DNA of 64,000 nt. Origin: Streptomyces sp. S.PB5. Its GTDB lineage: Bacteria; Actinomycetota; Actinomycetes; Streptomycetales; Streptomycetaceae. The notes under the pieces are model-generated. The model had not been told where the DNA came from and did not search any database. It was given only the letters and a program-made list of their open reading frames with translations. This document shows, piece by piece, positions 1 to 8,293 of the stretch. Each line of letters starts with the position of its first letter. Positions within the stretch are counted from its first letter, which is position 1. The translations under genes and the position numbers were made by a program. Location of the stretch: assembly GCF_030403745.1 (NCBI RefSeq), contig NZ_JAQMWP010000009.1:372001-436000 (forward strand), read 5' to 3'.

Positions 1-339
1 GCGCTGCGCAACATCGAGCAGGCGATCCGCGACTCCGACCTGGGCGTCAACCCGAGCAACGACGGCAACATCATCCGAGTGGTGTTCCCCGAGCTCACCG
101 AGGAGCGCCGCCGCGACTACATCAAGGTCGCCAAGGGCAAGGCGGAGGACTCGCGCGTGTCCATCCGTTCGGTCCGCCGCAAGGCCAAGGACGCGATCGA
201 CAAGCTCGTCAAGGACGGCGAGGTCGGCGAGGACGAGGGCCGCCGTGCGGAGAAGGAGCTCGACGACGCGACGCACAAGTACGTCGCCCAGGTGGACGAG
301 CTCCTGAAGCACAAGGAAGCGGAGCTTCTCGAGGTCTGA
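1..339 (+). CDS. frr: Ribosome recycling factor (C-terminal part, 5' end outside window)
   Basis: The reading frame is open from the first base and encodes about 112 residues of the ribosome recycling factor, which with EF-G splits the post-termination ribosome in the cytoplasm. The family features visible are the VNPSNDGNIIRV stretch followed by FPELTEERRRDYIKVAKGKAEDSRVS-type sequence (central residues FPELTEERR, VSIRSVRRKAKD) and the long charged helix to the end (EAELLEV). About 70 N-terminal residues lie upstream of the window. Its TGA overlaps the ATG of cdsA (TGATG), so the two are translationally coupled, the usual actinobacterial arrangement. Confidence 0.97.
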   Translation, partial: ALRNIEQAIRDSDLGVNPSNDGNIIRVVFPELTEERRRDYIKVAKGKAEDSRVSIRSVRRKAKDAIDKLVKDGEVGEDEGRRAEKELDDATHKYVAQVDELLKHKEAELLEV

Positions 340-1478
340 TGAACGACTCTTCCTGGGGAGCGCCGCCACAAGCCGGGTACTGGGGGCCGTCCGACCAGGG
401 GCCTGTCCAGGGGGCTGCCCCGGCGGGTCCCGCGTACGATGCGCCTGAGGCGCAGCACACTCGCCCCATGCCCATCGTGCCCGACATGCCCGCGTACGGC
501 GGAGACCAGGATGACGACCGGGGGGCCGCTCGGCTGAGCGGCCCCTTGTTCCGAGACGAGACGTTCCGCGACGAAACCCCGTCGGCGCAGCCCCGTGCGG
601 CGGCGCCGCAGAATCCGGAGCCCATGCCCGACGCCCCGCAGCCGGCACCCGCGCCGCAGAAGAAGAGCGCGGGGCGCGACCTGGGCGCGGCCATAGGGGT
701 CGGGGTCGGGCTCGGTGTGGTGATCGTCGCGTCGCTGTTCGTCGTCAAGGCCCTGTTCGTCGGTGTGATAGCGGTCGCCGTCGTCGTCGGTCTGTGGGAG
801 CTGACCTCCCGCCTCGAGGAGCGCAAGGGCATCAAGGCGCCCCTCGTCCCGCTGGCGCTCGGCGGTGCGGGCATGGTCGTCGCCGGGTACGTCCGGGGTG
901 CCGAGGGCGCCTGGGTGGCGATGGCGCTCACCGCGCTGGCCGTCCTGGTCTGGCGGATGACCGAGCCGCCCGAGGGCTACCTCAAGGACGTCACCGCGGG
1001 CGTCTTCGCGGCGTTCTACGTGCCGTTCCTGGCCACCTTCGTCGCGATGATGCTCACCGCCGACGACGGTGCGTTCCGGGTCATGACGTTCCTGGTCCTG
1101 ACCGTCGTCAGCGACACCGGGGCGTACGCCATCGGCTGGCGCTTCGGCAGGCACAAGCTTGCGCCGCGCATCAGCCCCGGCAAGACCCGCGAGGGACTGC
1201 TGGGCGCGGTGTCGTTCGCGATGGTGGCGGGCGCGCTGTGCATGCAATTCCTGATCGACGACGGCACCTGGTGGCAGGGCCTGCTCCTGGGTCTCGCGGT
1301 CGCCGCCAGCGCGACGCTGGGTGACCTCGGCGAGTCGATGATCAAGCGCGACCTGGGCATCAAGGACATGGGCACGCTGCTGCCGGGCCACGGCGGCATC
1401 ATGGACCGGCTGGACTCGTTGCTGCCGACGGCTCCGGTGGTGTGGCTGCTGCTGGTGCTGTTCGTCGGTTCCACCTGA
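339..1478 (+). CDS. cdsA: Phosphatidate cytidylyltransferase
   Basis: Makes CDP-diacylglycerol from phosphatidic acid and CTP, the branch point for membrane phospholipids. 379 aa. Residues 1-110 are a proline- and glutamine-rich cytoplasmic tail (many PQP/PAP stretches) typical of actinobacterial CdsA; hydrophobic segments run from about residue 120 onward. The CDP-diglyceride synthetase signature is clear near residues 333-361: SMIKRDLGIKDMG followed by LLPGHGGIMDRLDS, with the conserved Lys, Asp, His and DRxD residues. The ATG overlaps the frr stop. A strong hairpin terminator follows at 1512-1543, so the frr-cdsA unit probably ends here. Confidence 0.96.
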   Translation: MNDSSWGAPPQAGYWGPSDQGPVQGAAPAGPAYDAPEAQHTRPMPIVPDMPAYGGDQDDDRGAARLSGPLFRDETFRDETPSAQPRAAAPQNPEPMPDAPQPAPAPQKKSAGRDLGAAIGVGVGLGVVIVASLFVVKALFVGVIAVAVVVGLWELTSRLEERKGIKAPLVPLALGGAGMVVAGYVRGAEGAWVAMALTALAVLVWRMTEPPEGYLKDVTAGVFAAFYVPFLATFVAMMLTADDGAFRVMTFLVLTVVSDTGAYAIGWRFGRHKLAPRISPGKTREGLLGAVSFAMVAGALCMQFLIDDGTWWQGLLLGLAVAASATLGDLGESMIKRDLGIKDMGTLLPGHGGIMDRLDSLLPTAPVVWLLLVLFVGST

Positions 1479-1511
1479 TCGTTTCCGTGCGCCTGATCGT
1501 TTCCGTACATG

Positions 1512-1543
1512 GGAGGAGCCCCCGCTTCGGCGGGGGCTCCTCC
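1512..1543 (+). terminator. Rho-independent-type hairpin after cdsA
   Basis: A perfect 14-bp stem (1512-1525 pairing with 1530-1543) closed by a TTCG tetraloop, 33 nt after the cdsA stop. There is only a short T-poor tail, as is common in Streptomyces terminators. Confidence 0.85.
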
Positions 1544-1601
1544 TGTTCTACGGGCTTTTGCGGTGGGACGATTCCGGTGTAAGCCCTGGAAGGAGGGCGT
1601 C

Positions 1602-2051
1602 ATGTCCACCATCCGTGAAGTGATCGACGTCGACCGCGCCCCCGCAGACGTCTACGCGTACATCACCGACCCCTCCCACCTGCCCGAATGGCAGCTGAGC
1701 GCCGTCAAGGCGGAACCGCTGGAGGAGGGGCCCGTGCACCCCGGATCCCGGGTTCGGGTCACCCGGCGGATCGGAAACCGAGAGATCCCGATGACGGTGG
1801 AGTTCGACCGGCTCGATCCGCCGTACAGCTGGGATCTGCACGGCATCGAAGGCCCTGTGCGGCCGCGTACCCACGGTCGGATCGAGCCGCTCGACGACGG
1901 GCGGCGTTCCCGAGTGACCATCGAGATCGACTTCGAGGGACACGGCCTGGGCAAGGCTCTGGTCCCCCTCGTCGTACGCCCGCAGGTCCGCAAGGAGCTG
2001 CCGCGGGACGAGCAGCTGCTCAAGGAGCGTCTGGAAGGCACCGCGACCTAG
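1602..2051 (+). CDS. SRPBCC-family (polyketide cyclase/dehydrase-like) protein
   Basis: 149 aa small cytoplasmic protein with the START-like SRPBCC pattern: an N-terminal strand with DVDRAPADVYAYITDPSHLPEW (Asp-rich loop then the conserved W), central strands and the C-terminal helix containing LVVRPQVRKELPRDEQLLKERLE. The ATG at 1602 is chosen because GGAGGG lies 8-10 nt upstream; the frame is open further upstream, but that runs through the cdsA terminator. SRPBCC proteins bind hydrophobic ligands in a helix-grip pocket; nothing here shows which ligand. It appears monocistronic, between a terminator and a gene remnant. Confidence 0.85.
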   Translation: MSTIREVIDVDRAPADVYAYITDPSHLPEWQLSAVKAEPLEEGPVHPGSRVRVTRRIGNREIPMTVEFDRLDPPYSWDLHGIEGPVRPRTHGRIEPLDDGRRSRVTIEIDFEGHGLGKALVPLVVRPQVRKELPRDEQLLKERLEGTAT

Positions 2052-2064
2052 TACTGCAACGGTG

Positions 2065-2210
2065 CTAGGACGTGCAGACGTCCTTCAGCTCATCGGCGGC
2101 GGCGTCGATCCGGCTGCTGTCCGGGTCGGTGTCGCCGTCGAGGACGGCCTTGTCGCAGTCGTCGATCGCTTTCAGACTGTCGGCGATGGTGTCGGAGCGG
2201 GCTACACCTT
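2065..2210 (-). pseudogene. Fragment of a protein-coding gene (C-terminal remnant)
   Basis: On the minus strand a frame ending in TAG at 2065-2067 encodes about 45 residues that look like a genuine acidic helical C-terminus: DTIADSLKAIDDCDKAVL, then DPDSSRIDAAADELKDVC. There is no start codon with a ribosome site at its 5' side; upstream the frame runs into the promoter region of the plus-strand gene at 2225 and loses coding character. I read it as the surviving tail of a deleted secreted or hypothetical protein. The boundary at 2210 is approximate. Confidence 0.4.
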
Positions 2211-2224
2211 GAAAGGCGGGGCGT

Positions 2225-2758
2225 ATGGGGGTTCCGGGCAGTCCGGAGCAGCTGCGCAAGTGGCTGGACACGCACGGGATTCCGTACCGGTCCTGGGGGA
2301 CCCAGGGGGCCAAGTCCGTGGACCAGCTGTGGGACGAGATCGCGGCGGGGGAGACGGTCCTGGAGTCCGAGCCGCCCCTGCGTCGCGTCACCGTCGTCAC
2401 CCTGCGGATCCTGCAGTCCGGCAAGGAACTCGTGGAGGTCGCGCAGCTGATGGCCGACGGCAGCTGGCGCCCCAGGAACGAGGCCCCCGCCGAGAAGATG
2501 AAGCCCGGGGAGACGGCGTCCGAGACGGCGCGGCGGTGCGTGGCCGAGGAGCTCGGCGTCGAAGGTCCCGGAGTCGTCGTGAGCGCCGGATCCGAGCGGC
2601 GGGTGCGCCGGGGTCCGTCTCCGTCGTATCCCGGTCTGACGGCCGAGTACGTCTTCCATGACGTCGACGTCCAGGTGCCGGGTCTCTCCTCGTGGAACTT
2701 CTGGACCAGGGAGGCGGGCGACGGGGTGGTCGCCGGTCATCTCTGGGGGTGGCGGTAG
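2225..2758 (+). CDS. Nudix-like protein with degenerate Nudix box
   Basis: 177 aa. Residues 99-120 read KMKPGETASETARRCVAEELGV, which aligns with the Nudix box Gx5Ex7REUxEExGU, but the first Gly is Glu and the RE pair is Arg-Cys; the metal-binding EE pair is kept. N-terminal 50 residues (PGSPEQLRKWLDTHGI, SVDQLWDEIAAGET) form an extra helical region not part of the core fold. The ATG at 2225 has AAAGGCGGGG upstream. Either a divergent nucleotide-diphosphate hydrolase or a non-catalytic Nudix-fold binder; substrate unknown. Confidence 0.65.
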   Translation: MGVPGSPEQLRKWLDTHGIPYRSWGTQGAKSVDQLWDEIAAGETVLESEPPLRRVTVVTLRILQSGKELVEVAQLMADGSWRPRNEAPAEKMKPGETASETARRCVAEELGVEGPGVVVSAGSERRVRRGPSPSYPGLTAEYVFHDVDVQVPGLSSWNFWTREAGDGVVAGHLWGWR

Positions 2759-2801
2759 GCCGACTGGGGCACTCCGGTTGATCTGCGACACTGGTATGAC
2801 C

Positions 2802-3908
2802 ATGCCCAAGCCCGGAGAACTCACTTTCGTCGCCCCGCGCGGAGCCAAGAAGCCGCCGCGGCACCTTGCCGATCTCACTCCTGCCGAGCGCAAGGACGTC
2901 GTGGCCGAGATCGGTGAGAAGCCGTTCCGTGCCAAGCAGCTCTCGCAGCACTACTTCGCGCGGTACGCGCACGATCCGGAGCAGTGGACCGACATCCCGG
3001 CCGCCGCCCGGCCCAAGCTGCAGGAGGCGCTGCTTCCCGAGCTGATGACCGTCGTACGGCATCTGTCGACCGACCAGGGGACCACGCGCAAGACGCTGTG
3101 GCGGCTGTTCGACGGGACGCTCGTCGAGTCGGTGCTCATGCGGTACCCGGACCGGGTCACCATGTGCATCTCCTCGCAGGCCGGGTGCGGGATGAACTGC
3201 CCGTTCTGTGCGACCGGGCAGGCGGGGCTGGACAGGAATCTGTCGACCGCCGAGATCGTCCACCAGATCGTCGACGGGATGCGGGCGCTGCGGGACGGGG
3301 AAGTGCCCGGCGGGCCTGCCCGGCTCTCCAACATCGTCTTCATGGGCATGGGCGAGCCCCTCGCCAACTACAAGCGGGTCGTCACGGCGATCCGAGCGCT
3401 CACCGACCCCGCTCCCGACGGGCTCGGGCTGTCGCAGCGAGGCATCACCGTGTCGACGGTCGGGCTGGTGCCGGCCATCCACCGGTTCGCCGACGAGGGC
3501 TTCAAGTGCCGGCTCGCGATCTCGCTGCACGCTCCCGACGACGAGCTGCGCGACACCCTTGTCCCCGTGAACACGCGGTGGAAGGTGCGCGAGGTTCTCG
3601 ACGCCGGGTTCGAGTACGTGGAGAAGTCCGGGCGGCGGCTTTCGATCGAGTACGCCCTCATCCGGGACATCAACGACCAGGCCTGGCGTGGTGACCGGCT
3701 CGGGCGGCTGCTGCGCGGCAAGCCCGTGCACGTCAATCTCATCCCGCTCAACCCCACTCCGGGCTCGAAGTGGACCGCCTCGCGGCCCGAGGACGAGAAG
3801 GCGTTCGTCGAGGCGATCGCCGCGCACGGAGTGCCCGTCACCGTTCGGGACACCCGTGGTCAGGAGATCGACGGGGCCTGCGGTCAGCTTGCCGCGAGTG
3901 AGCGGTAG
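2802..3908 (+). CDS. rlmN: 23S rRNA (adenine-2503-C2)/tRNA (adenine-37-C2) methyltransferase
   Basis: Radical-SAM methyltransferase that adds C2-methyl to A2503 of 23S rRNA and A37 of some tRNAs. 368 aa from MPKPGELTF, the usual actinobacterial start; an ATG two codons upstream (2796) is in frame and equally possible. The radical SAM cluster motif CGMNCPFC places the iron-sulfur ligands at C129, C133 and C136; the catalytic Cys seven residues before (C122) and the methyl-carrying Cys near the C-terminus (C360, in DGACGQL) are both present, as the RlmN mechanism needs. Also visible are GEPLANY and the ISTVG-type motif (VSTVGLVPAI). It ends 30 nt before the TPP riboswitch region. Confidence 0.95.
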   Translation: MPKPGELTFVAPRGAKKPPRHLADLTPAERKDVVAEIGEKPFRAKQLSQHYFARYAHDPEQWTDIPAAARPKLQEALLPELMTVVRHLSTDQGTTRKTLWRLFDGTLVESVLMRYPDRVTMCISSQAGCGMNCPFCATGQAGLDRNLSTAEIVHQIVDGMRALRDGEVPGGPARLSNIVFMGMGEPLANYKRVVTAIRALTDPAPDGLGLSQRGITVSTVGLVPAIHRFADEGFKCRLAISLHAPDDELRDTLVPVNTRWKVREVLDAGFEYVEKSGRRLSIEYALIRDINDQAWRGDRLGRLLRGKPVHVNLIPLNPTPGSKWTASRPEDEKAFVEAIAAHGVPVTVRDTRGQEIDGACGQLAASER

Positions 3909-3936
3909 TCTGACCGTCGTAAGAACATCTTCATAT

Positions 3937-4029
3937 CCGACAGGGGAGCGCCACAGCGCTGAGAGTGCGGCAATCGGGCCGCAGACCCTCTGAACCTCGC
4001 CCAGGTCATTCTGGGTAGGAAGTTCGGTC
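3937..4029 (+). promoter_or_regulatory. TPP (thi-box) riboswitch
   Basis: The conserved thi-box runs through ACAGGGGAGCGCC, CGCTGAGAGTGCGG, GCAGACCCTCTGAACCT and the 3' strand CTGGGTAGGAAGTTCGGT. ATCCGAC at the 5' side can pair with GTTCGGT at the 3' side as P1, and GCGGC/GCCGC form the variable P3 helix. It lies directly before the binding-protein gene at 4036. The only purine-rich ribosome site, GGTAGGAAG, sits inside the 3' strand of the aptamer, which suggests control of translation initiation by thiamine pyrophosphate. Confidence 0.95.
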
Positions 4030-4035
4030 ATCACC

Positions 4036-5103
4036 GTGAACACCAAGAAGTACTGTGCTGTCCTCGTGGGCCTCGGCCTGGTCACGCTGTCCGCGTGCGG
4101 GTCGTCCGACGAGGGCGGCAAGAGCGAGTCCAAGACCGTCACCCTCGTCAGCCACAACTCGTGGGCCGTCTCCAAGGACGTCCTCGCGGCCTTCGAGAAG
4201 CAGTCCGGCTACAAGGTCAAGGTCCTGGAGGACGGCGATGCCGGGCAGGCCGTCAACAAGGCGATCCTGACCAAGGACAACCCGCAGGGCGACGTCTTCT
4301 TCGGCGTCGACAACACCCTGCTGTCCCGCGCGCTCGACAACGGGCTCTTCCAGTCCTACGAGGCCAAGGGCGCCGACACGATCAAGGCCGGCTACCGGGT
4401 CGACGGGGACAAGGTCACGCCCGTCGACACCGGCGACATCTGCCTCAACTACGACAAGGCCTGGTTCAGCGAGCACAAGCTCCAGCCGCCGACGTCGTAC
4501 GACGATCTGATCAAGCCCGCCTACAAGAACCTCCTCGTCACCGAGAACGCCTCCACCTCCTCGCCGGGGCTCGGGTTCCTGCTCGGTACCGCCGCCAAGT
4601 ACGGCGACGACGGGTGGGAGGCGTACTGGACCAAGCTGAAGGCCAACGGCGTCAAGGTCGTCGACGGCTGGGAGCAGGCCTACAACGAGGAGTTCTCCGG
4701 GTCGGCCGGGGGCAAGAAGGCCAAGGCCGACCGGCCGCTCGTCGTCTCCTACGCCTCCTCGCCGCCCGCCGAGGTCATCTACGCCGACCCGAAGCCGAGC
4801 GAGGCGCCCACCGGTGTCGTCGAGGGCACCTGCTTCCGGCAGGTCGAGTACGCGGGGCTGCTCAGCAACGCCAAGAACAGCGAGGGCGGCAAGGCGCTCA
4901 TCGACTTCCTCCTGACCAAGAAGTTCCAGGAGGACATGCCGCTCAACATGTTCGTCTACCCGGTGGTCGAGGGTGCGGCCGTGCCCGCCGAGTTCACGAA
5001 GTACGGGCCCGCGGCCAAGGACCCCGAGACCATGGACCCGGCGAAGATCGCCGACAACCGTGACGACTGGGTCAAGTCGTGGACCTCGCTCGTACTGAAG
5101 TAG
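4036..5103 (+). CDS. thiB: Thiamine ABC transporter, substrate-binding lipoprotein
   Basis: Extracytoplasmic binding protein, 355 aa, starting at GTG. Lipoprotein signal with lipobox LSAC and C21. The body is a periplasmic-binding-protein type II fold resembling TbpA/ThiB: VTLVSHNSWAVSKDVLAAFE, DVFFGVDNTLLSRAL and NYDKAWF are family features. The TPP riboswitch directly upstream and the coupled dual permease and ATPase downstream make thiamine (or phosphate esters or a precursor) the likely ligand. Expression should fall when TPP is plentiful. Confidence 0.92.
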   Translation: MNTKKYCAVLVGLGLVTLSACGSSDEGGKSESKTVTLVSHNSWAVSKDVLAAFEKQSGYKVKVLEDGDAGQAVNKAILTKDNPQGDVFFGVDNTLLSRALDNGLFQSYEAKGADTIKAGYRVDGDKVTPVDTGDICLNYDKAWFSEHKLQPPTSYDDLIKPAYKNLLVTENASTSSPGLGFLLGTAAKYGDDGWEAYWTKLKANGVKVVDGWEQAYNEEFSGSAGGKKAKADRPLVVSYASSPPAEVIYADPKPSEAPTGVVEGTCFRQVEYAGLLSNAKNSEGGKALIDFLLTKKFQEDMPLNMFVYPVVEGAAVPAEFTKYGPAAKDPETMDPAKIADNRDDWVKSWTSLVLK

Positions 5104-6743
5104 TCCCACGGCTCAGGGGGAGCGTGACGCGGCTCGGCCTCATGGTCGTGCCCGTCGCGTTCTTCGGGGTCTTCTTCGCCTGGCCCGTCGCCGCGATCGT
5201 CGCGCGCGGGCTCAAGGCGGACGGGAGCTGGCAGTTCGGGCGGATCGCGGACGTGCTCGCGCAGTCCGACATCCGGCACGTGCTGTGGTTCACCACCTGG
5301 CAGGCGCTCGCCTCCACCGCGCTGACGCTCGCGGTCGCGCTCCCGGGCGCGTATGTGTTCGCCCGCTACGACTTCCCGGGCAAGCAGATCCTGCGGGCCG
5401 TCGTCACCGTTCCGTTCGTGCTGCCGACGGTCGTGGTCGGTACGGCGTTCCTGGCGCTGGTCGGGCGCGGCGGGCTGCTCGACGAGCTGTGGGGCGTACG
5501 CCTCGACACCACCGTGTGGGCGATCCTGCTCGCGCACGTCTTCTTCAACTACGCGGTCGTCGTACGGACGGTCGGCGGGCTCTGGTCCCAGCTCGATCCG
5601 CGGCAGGAGGAGGCGGCCCGGATGCTGGGCGCCTCCCCGGCGGCCGCCTGGCGGAAGGTGACGCTGCCGGCGCTCGGGCCCGCCGTGGCCGCCGCCGCGC
5701 TGATGGTCTTCCTGTTCACCTTCACCTCCTTCGGTGTGGTGCAGATCCTCGGCGGGCCGACCTTCTCGACCCTGGAGGTCGAGATCTACCGGCAGACCTC
5801 GGAGATCTTCGACCTCGCCACGGCCGCGGTCCTCACGATCATCCAGTTCGTGGCGGTGGGCGCGATCCTCGCGCTGCACGCCTGGACCGTACGGCGGCGG
5901 GAGACCGCGCTGCGGCTCGTGGACGCGTCCGTGACGGCCCGGAAACCGCGCGGGGCCGGCCAGTGGGCCCTGCTGGGCGGGGTGCTGGCCACCGTCCTCG
6001 TCCTCCTGCTGCTGCCGCTCGCGGTGCTGGTGCAGCGGTCGCTCGACGCACCCGGCTTCGGGTACTACCGGGCGCTGATGTCGGCCGACGGGGGAGTGTT
6101 CCTCGTGCCGCCGATCGAGGCGATCGGGAACTCGCTCTCGTACGCCGTCGCCGCCACCGCCATCGCCGTGGTGATCGGCGGGCTCGCCGCGGCCGCGTTG
6201 ACGCGGCGGGACGCGGGGCGCTTCGTACGCGGGTTTGACGCGCTGCTGATGCTGCCGCTCGGGGTGTCCGCGGTGACCGTGGGGTTCGGGTTTCTGATCG
6301 CCCTCGACGAGCCGCCGTTGGATCTGCGGGCGTCGTGGATCCTGGTGCCGCTGGCGCAGGCGCTGGTCGGTGTGCCGTTCGTGGTGCGGACCATGCTGCC
6401 GGTGCTGCGGGCCGTCGACCAGCGGCTGCGGGAGGCCGCGGCCGTGCTCGGGGCGTCGCCGTGGCGGGTGTGGCGGGAGGTGGATCTGCCGCTGGTACGA
6501 CGGGCGTTGCTGATCGCCGCCGGGTTCGCCTTTGCCGTGTCGCTCGGGGAGTTCGGGGCGACCGTGTTCATCGCACGGCCGGACAGTCCGACGCTGCCGG
6601 TCGCGGTGGCGCGGCTGCTGGGACGGGCCGGGGAGCTCAACTACGGGCAGGCGATGGCTCTTTCGGCGATTCTGATGGTGGTGTGCGCGGTGGCGTTGCT
6701 GGTGCTGGAGCGGCTGCGGTCCGATCGGACGGGCGAGTTCTGA
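5079..6743 (+). CDS. thiP: Thiamine ABC transporter, fused double permease
   Basis: 554 aa inner-membrane protein made of two tandem permease halves, the ThiP layout. Each half carries an EAA coupling loop: EEAARMLGASPAAAWRKVTL near residue 180 and REAAAVLGASPWRVWREVDL near residue 450. About twelve hydrophobic segments. The GTG at 5079 overlaps the thiB end by 25 nt; a second in-frame GTG at 5124 has the better ribosome site (CAGGGGGAGC) and gives a 539-aa product starting just before the first membrane segment, so the start is uncertain. The TGA overlaps the ATG of the ATPase gene. Confidence 0.9.
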   Translation: MDLARTEVVPRLRGSVTRLGLMVVPVAFFGVFFAWPVAAIVARGLKADGSWQFGRIADVLAQSDIRHVLWFTTWQALASTALTLAVALPGAYVFARYDFPGKQILRAVVTVPFVLPTVVVGTAFLALVGRGGLLDELWGVRLDTTVWAILLAHVFFNYAVVVRTVGGLWSQLDPRQEEAARMLGASPAAAWRKVTLPALGPAVAAAALMVFLFTFTSFGVVQILGGPTFSTLEVEIYRQTSEIFDLATAAVLTIIQFVAVGAILALHAWTVRRRETALRLVDASVTARKPRGAGQWALLGGVLATVLVLLLLPLAVLVQRSLDAPGFGYYRALMSADGGVFLVPPIEAIGNSLSYAVAATAIAVVIGGLAAAALTRRDAGRFVRGFDALLMLPLGVSAVTVGFGFLIALDEPPLDLRASWILVPLAQALVGVPFVVRTMLPVLRAVDQRLREAAAVLGASPWRVWREVDLPLVRRALLIAAGFAFAVSLGEFGATVFIARPDSPTLPVAVARLLGRAGELNYGQAMALSAILMVVCAVALLVLERLRSDRTGEF

Positions 6744-7765
6744 TGCTGCTGGGCGTGGAGGGTGCGACGGTTCGCTTCGGCGGGCGGGCCGTGCTGGACG
6801 AGGTCGATCTGTCCGTCGCCGAGCACGAGATCGTGTGTGTGCTCGGACCCAGCGGGAGCGGGAAGTCGACGCTGCTGCGGGTGGTGGCCGGGCTGCAACA
6901 CCTCGATGCGGGGCGGGTGTTGCTGGGCGGGCGTGATCAGGCGGGGGTGGCCGCGCATCAGCGGGGGGTCGGGCTGATGTTCCAGGATCATCAGCTGTTT
7001 CCGCAGCGGGACGTGGGCGGGAACGTGGGGTTCGGGCTGCGGATGCACGGGGCTTCGAAGGCTGAACAGGCGGAGCGGGTGGGTGAGTTGCTCGCGCTCG
7101 TCGGGCTTCCGGGGGCCGGGCGGCGGGCCGTCGCCTCGCTGTCCGGGGGTGAGCAGCAGCGGGTCGCTCTGGCGCGGGCGCTTGCGCCCCGGCCGCGGCT
7201 GCTGATGCTGGACGAGCCGCTCGGGCAGCTGGACCGTTCGCTGCGCGAGCGGTTGGTCGTCGAACTGCGGGAGCTGTTCGGGCGGTTGGGGACGACGGTG
7301 CTGGCCGTGACCCACGACCAGGGTGAGGCCTTCGCGCTCGCCGACCGGGTCGTGGTGATGCGGGACGGGCGGATCGCACAGTCCGGTACGCCGCTTGAGG
7401 TGTGGCAGCGGCCGGTGGACGAGTTCGTGGCGCGCTTTCTCGGCTTCGAGAACGTCGTCGAGGGCGTGGTGGGCGGGCAGGCCGCGGACACGCCCTGGGG
7501 CAAGCTGCCGGTCCCGGAAGGGGGCGCGCAGGGGGTGCGGAGCGTGCTGGTGCGGCCGGCCGGGGTGCGGCTCGTGGGCGCCGACGAGGGGTTGGCCTGC
7601 ACGGTCGCCGCGCGGACGTTCAAGGGTACGCATGTCGCCGTACGGCTTCGGCCGGAGGGGGGCGGGCCGGTGCTGGAGGCGGCTTGTGCGTTGCGGGAGG
7701 CGCCGGCGGTGGGGGAACGGGTGGGTGTGGAGTTCGACGTGGACGAAGTCGTGGTGTTGGGCTGA
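6743..7765 (+). CDS. thiQ: Thiamine ABC transporter, ATP-binding protein
   Basis: 340 aa ABC ATPase. Walker A GPSGSGKS at 35-42, signature LSGGEQQRVALARAL, Walker B LLMLDEPLGQLD and the switch His in VTHDQGEA. After the ATPase core a C-terminal region of about 100 residues (from residue 240, with VRPAGVRLV) is a TOBE-like domain, making it longer than Escherichia coli ThiQ and closer to general MalK/PotA-type ATPases. ATG overlaps the permease stop (TGATG). With the two preceding genes it completes the importer. Confidence 0.9.
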   Translation: MLLGVEGATVRFGGRAVLDEVDLSVAEHEIVCVLGPSGSGKSTLLRVVAGLQHLDAGRVLLGGRDQAGVAAHQRGVGLMFQDHQLFPQRDVGGNVGFGLRMHGASKAEQAERVGELLALVGLPGAGRRAVASLSGGEQQRVALARALAPRPRLLMLDEPLGQLDRSLRERLVVELRELFGRLGTTVLAVTHDQGEAFALADRVVVMRDGRIAQSGTPLEVWQRPVDEFVARFLGFENVVEGVVGGQAADTPWGKLPVPEGGAQGVRSVLVRPAGVRLVGADEGLACTVAARTFKGTHVAVRLRPEGGGPVLEAACALREAPAVGERVGVEFDVDEVVVLG

Positions 7766-7780
7766 GCGTCGGCTTGTGCG

Positions 7781-7900
7781 GTGGGTTGCTGTGGGGGTGG
7801 GGCGCTTGCCCGCGCTGGCGGGGTGCCTCCCCCAGAGGGGGCCCCCAGCGCCCACCCGTGCCGCCCTAGGCGGCAGGTATGCCCGCGGGCCGGGTGGGTT
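7781..7900 (+). repeat. Dispersed GC-rich repeat, family 2, intergenic copy
   Basis: About 120 bp after thiQ: GGGTTGCTGTGGGGGTGG, GCTTGCCCGCGCTGGCGGGG, TGCCTCCC..AG, GCCCCCAGCGCCCACCCGTG, CCGCCCTAGGCGGCA. The same succession of blocks, with few changes, lies inside the permease gene at 11524-11660. The core can fold into hairpins (GGGGGC against GCCCCC; CCGCC against GGCGG). Confidence 0.75.
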
Positions 7901-7927
7901 GCGCGGTGCCGCCGGGCAGGCCGCCGC

Positions 7928-8164
7928 ATGGCCGAGGTGTGGGCCTGGGCCGGATTCTGGGTGTGCCGGATGTCGTGCGAGCTCACCGTCCACCGGGGCG
8001 ACGCGACGCTCGTCGCGGGCCTGCCGTACGAGGTCGTGTCGGCGATCGCCGACGGCGTCATCGAATGTCGGCGCGGTCACGGGAAGGTGACCGTCACGTT
8101 CGAGGGGTCGCTGACCGCTGTGTTGCTCGCCCTCTACCGTCGACTGCCGTTGGGCAGCGCGTAG
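7928..8164 (+). CDS. Small hypothetical protein
   Basis: 78 aa from the ATG at 7928; a second ATG at 7970 would give 64 aa beginning MSCELTVHRGDATLVAG. The downstream portion has convincing protein character and alternation (LPYEVVSAIADGVIECRRGHGK, VTVTFEGSLTAVLLALYRR), which looks like a small alpha/beta domain. I do not recognise a family. It lies just after a dispersed repeat and converges on the LAETG gene, with a shared terminator between. Confidence 0.5.
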   Translation: MAEVWAWAGFWVCRMSCELTVHRGDATLVAGLPYEVVSAIADGVIECRRGHGKVTVTFEGSLTAVLLALYRRLPLGSA

Positions 8165-8240
8165 TTGGAGCTGCTGGAGTTCTGGCTGGAGCGGGCCGCC
8201 TTCGGGCGAGCCGTCCTCCGATATGACCGTCGATATGACG

Positions 8241-8271
8241 GTGGCCCGCCCTCTGACGGAGGGCGGGCCAC
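8241..8271. terminator. Bidirectional terminator hairpin
   Basis: A perfect 12-bp stem (8241-8252 with 8260-8271) and a 7-nt loop between two convergent genes, the small ORF ending at 8164 and the LAETG gene ending at 8294. Confidence 0.8.
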
Positions 8272-8293
8272 GGCAGGTACTGCTCGTGAGGCG

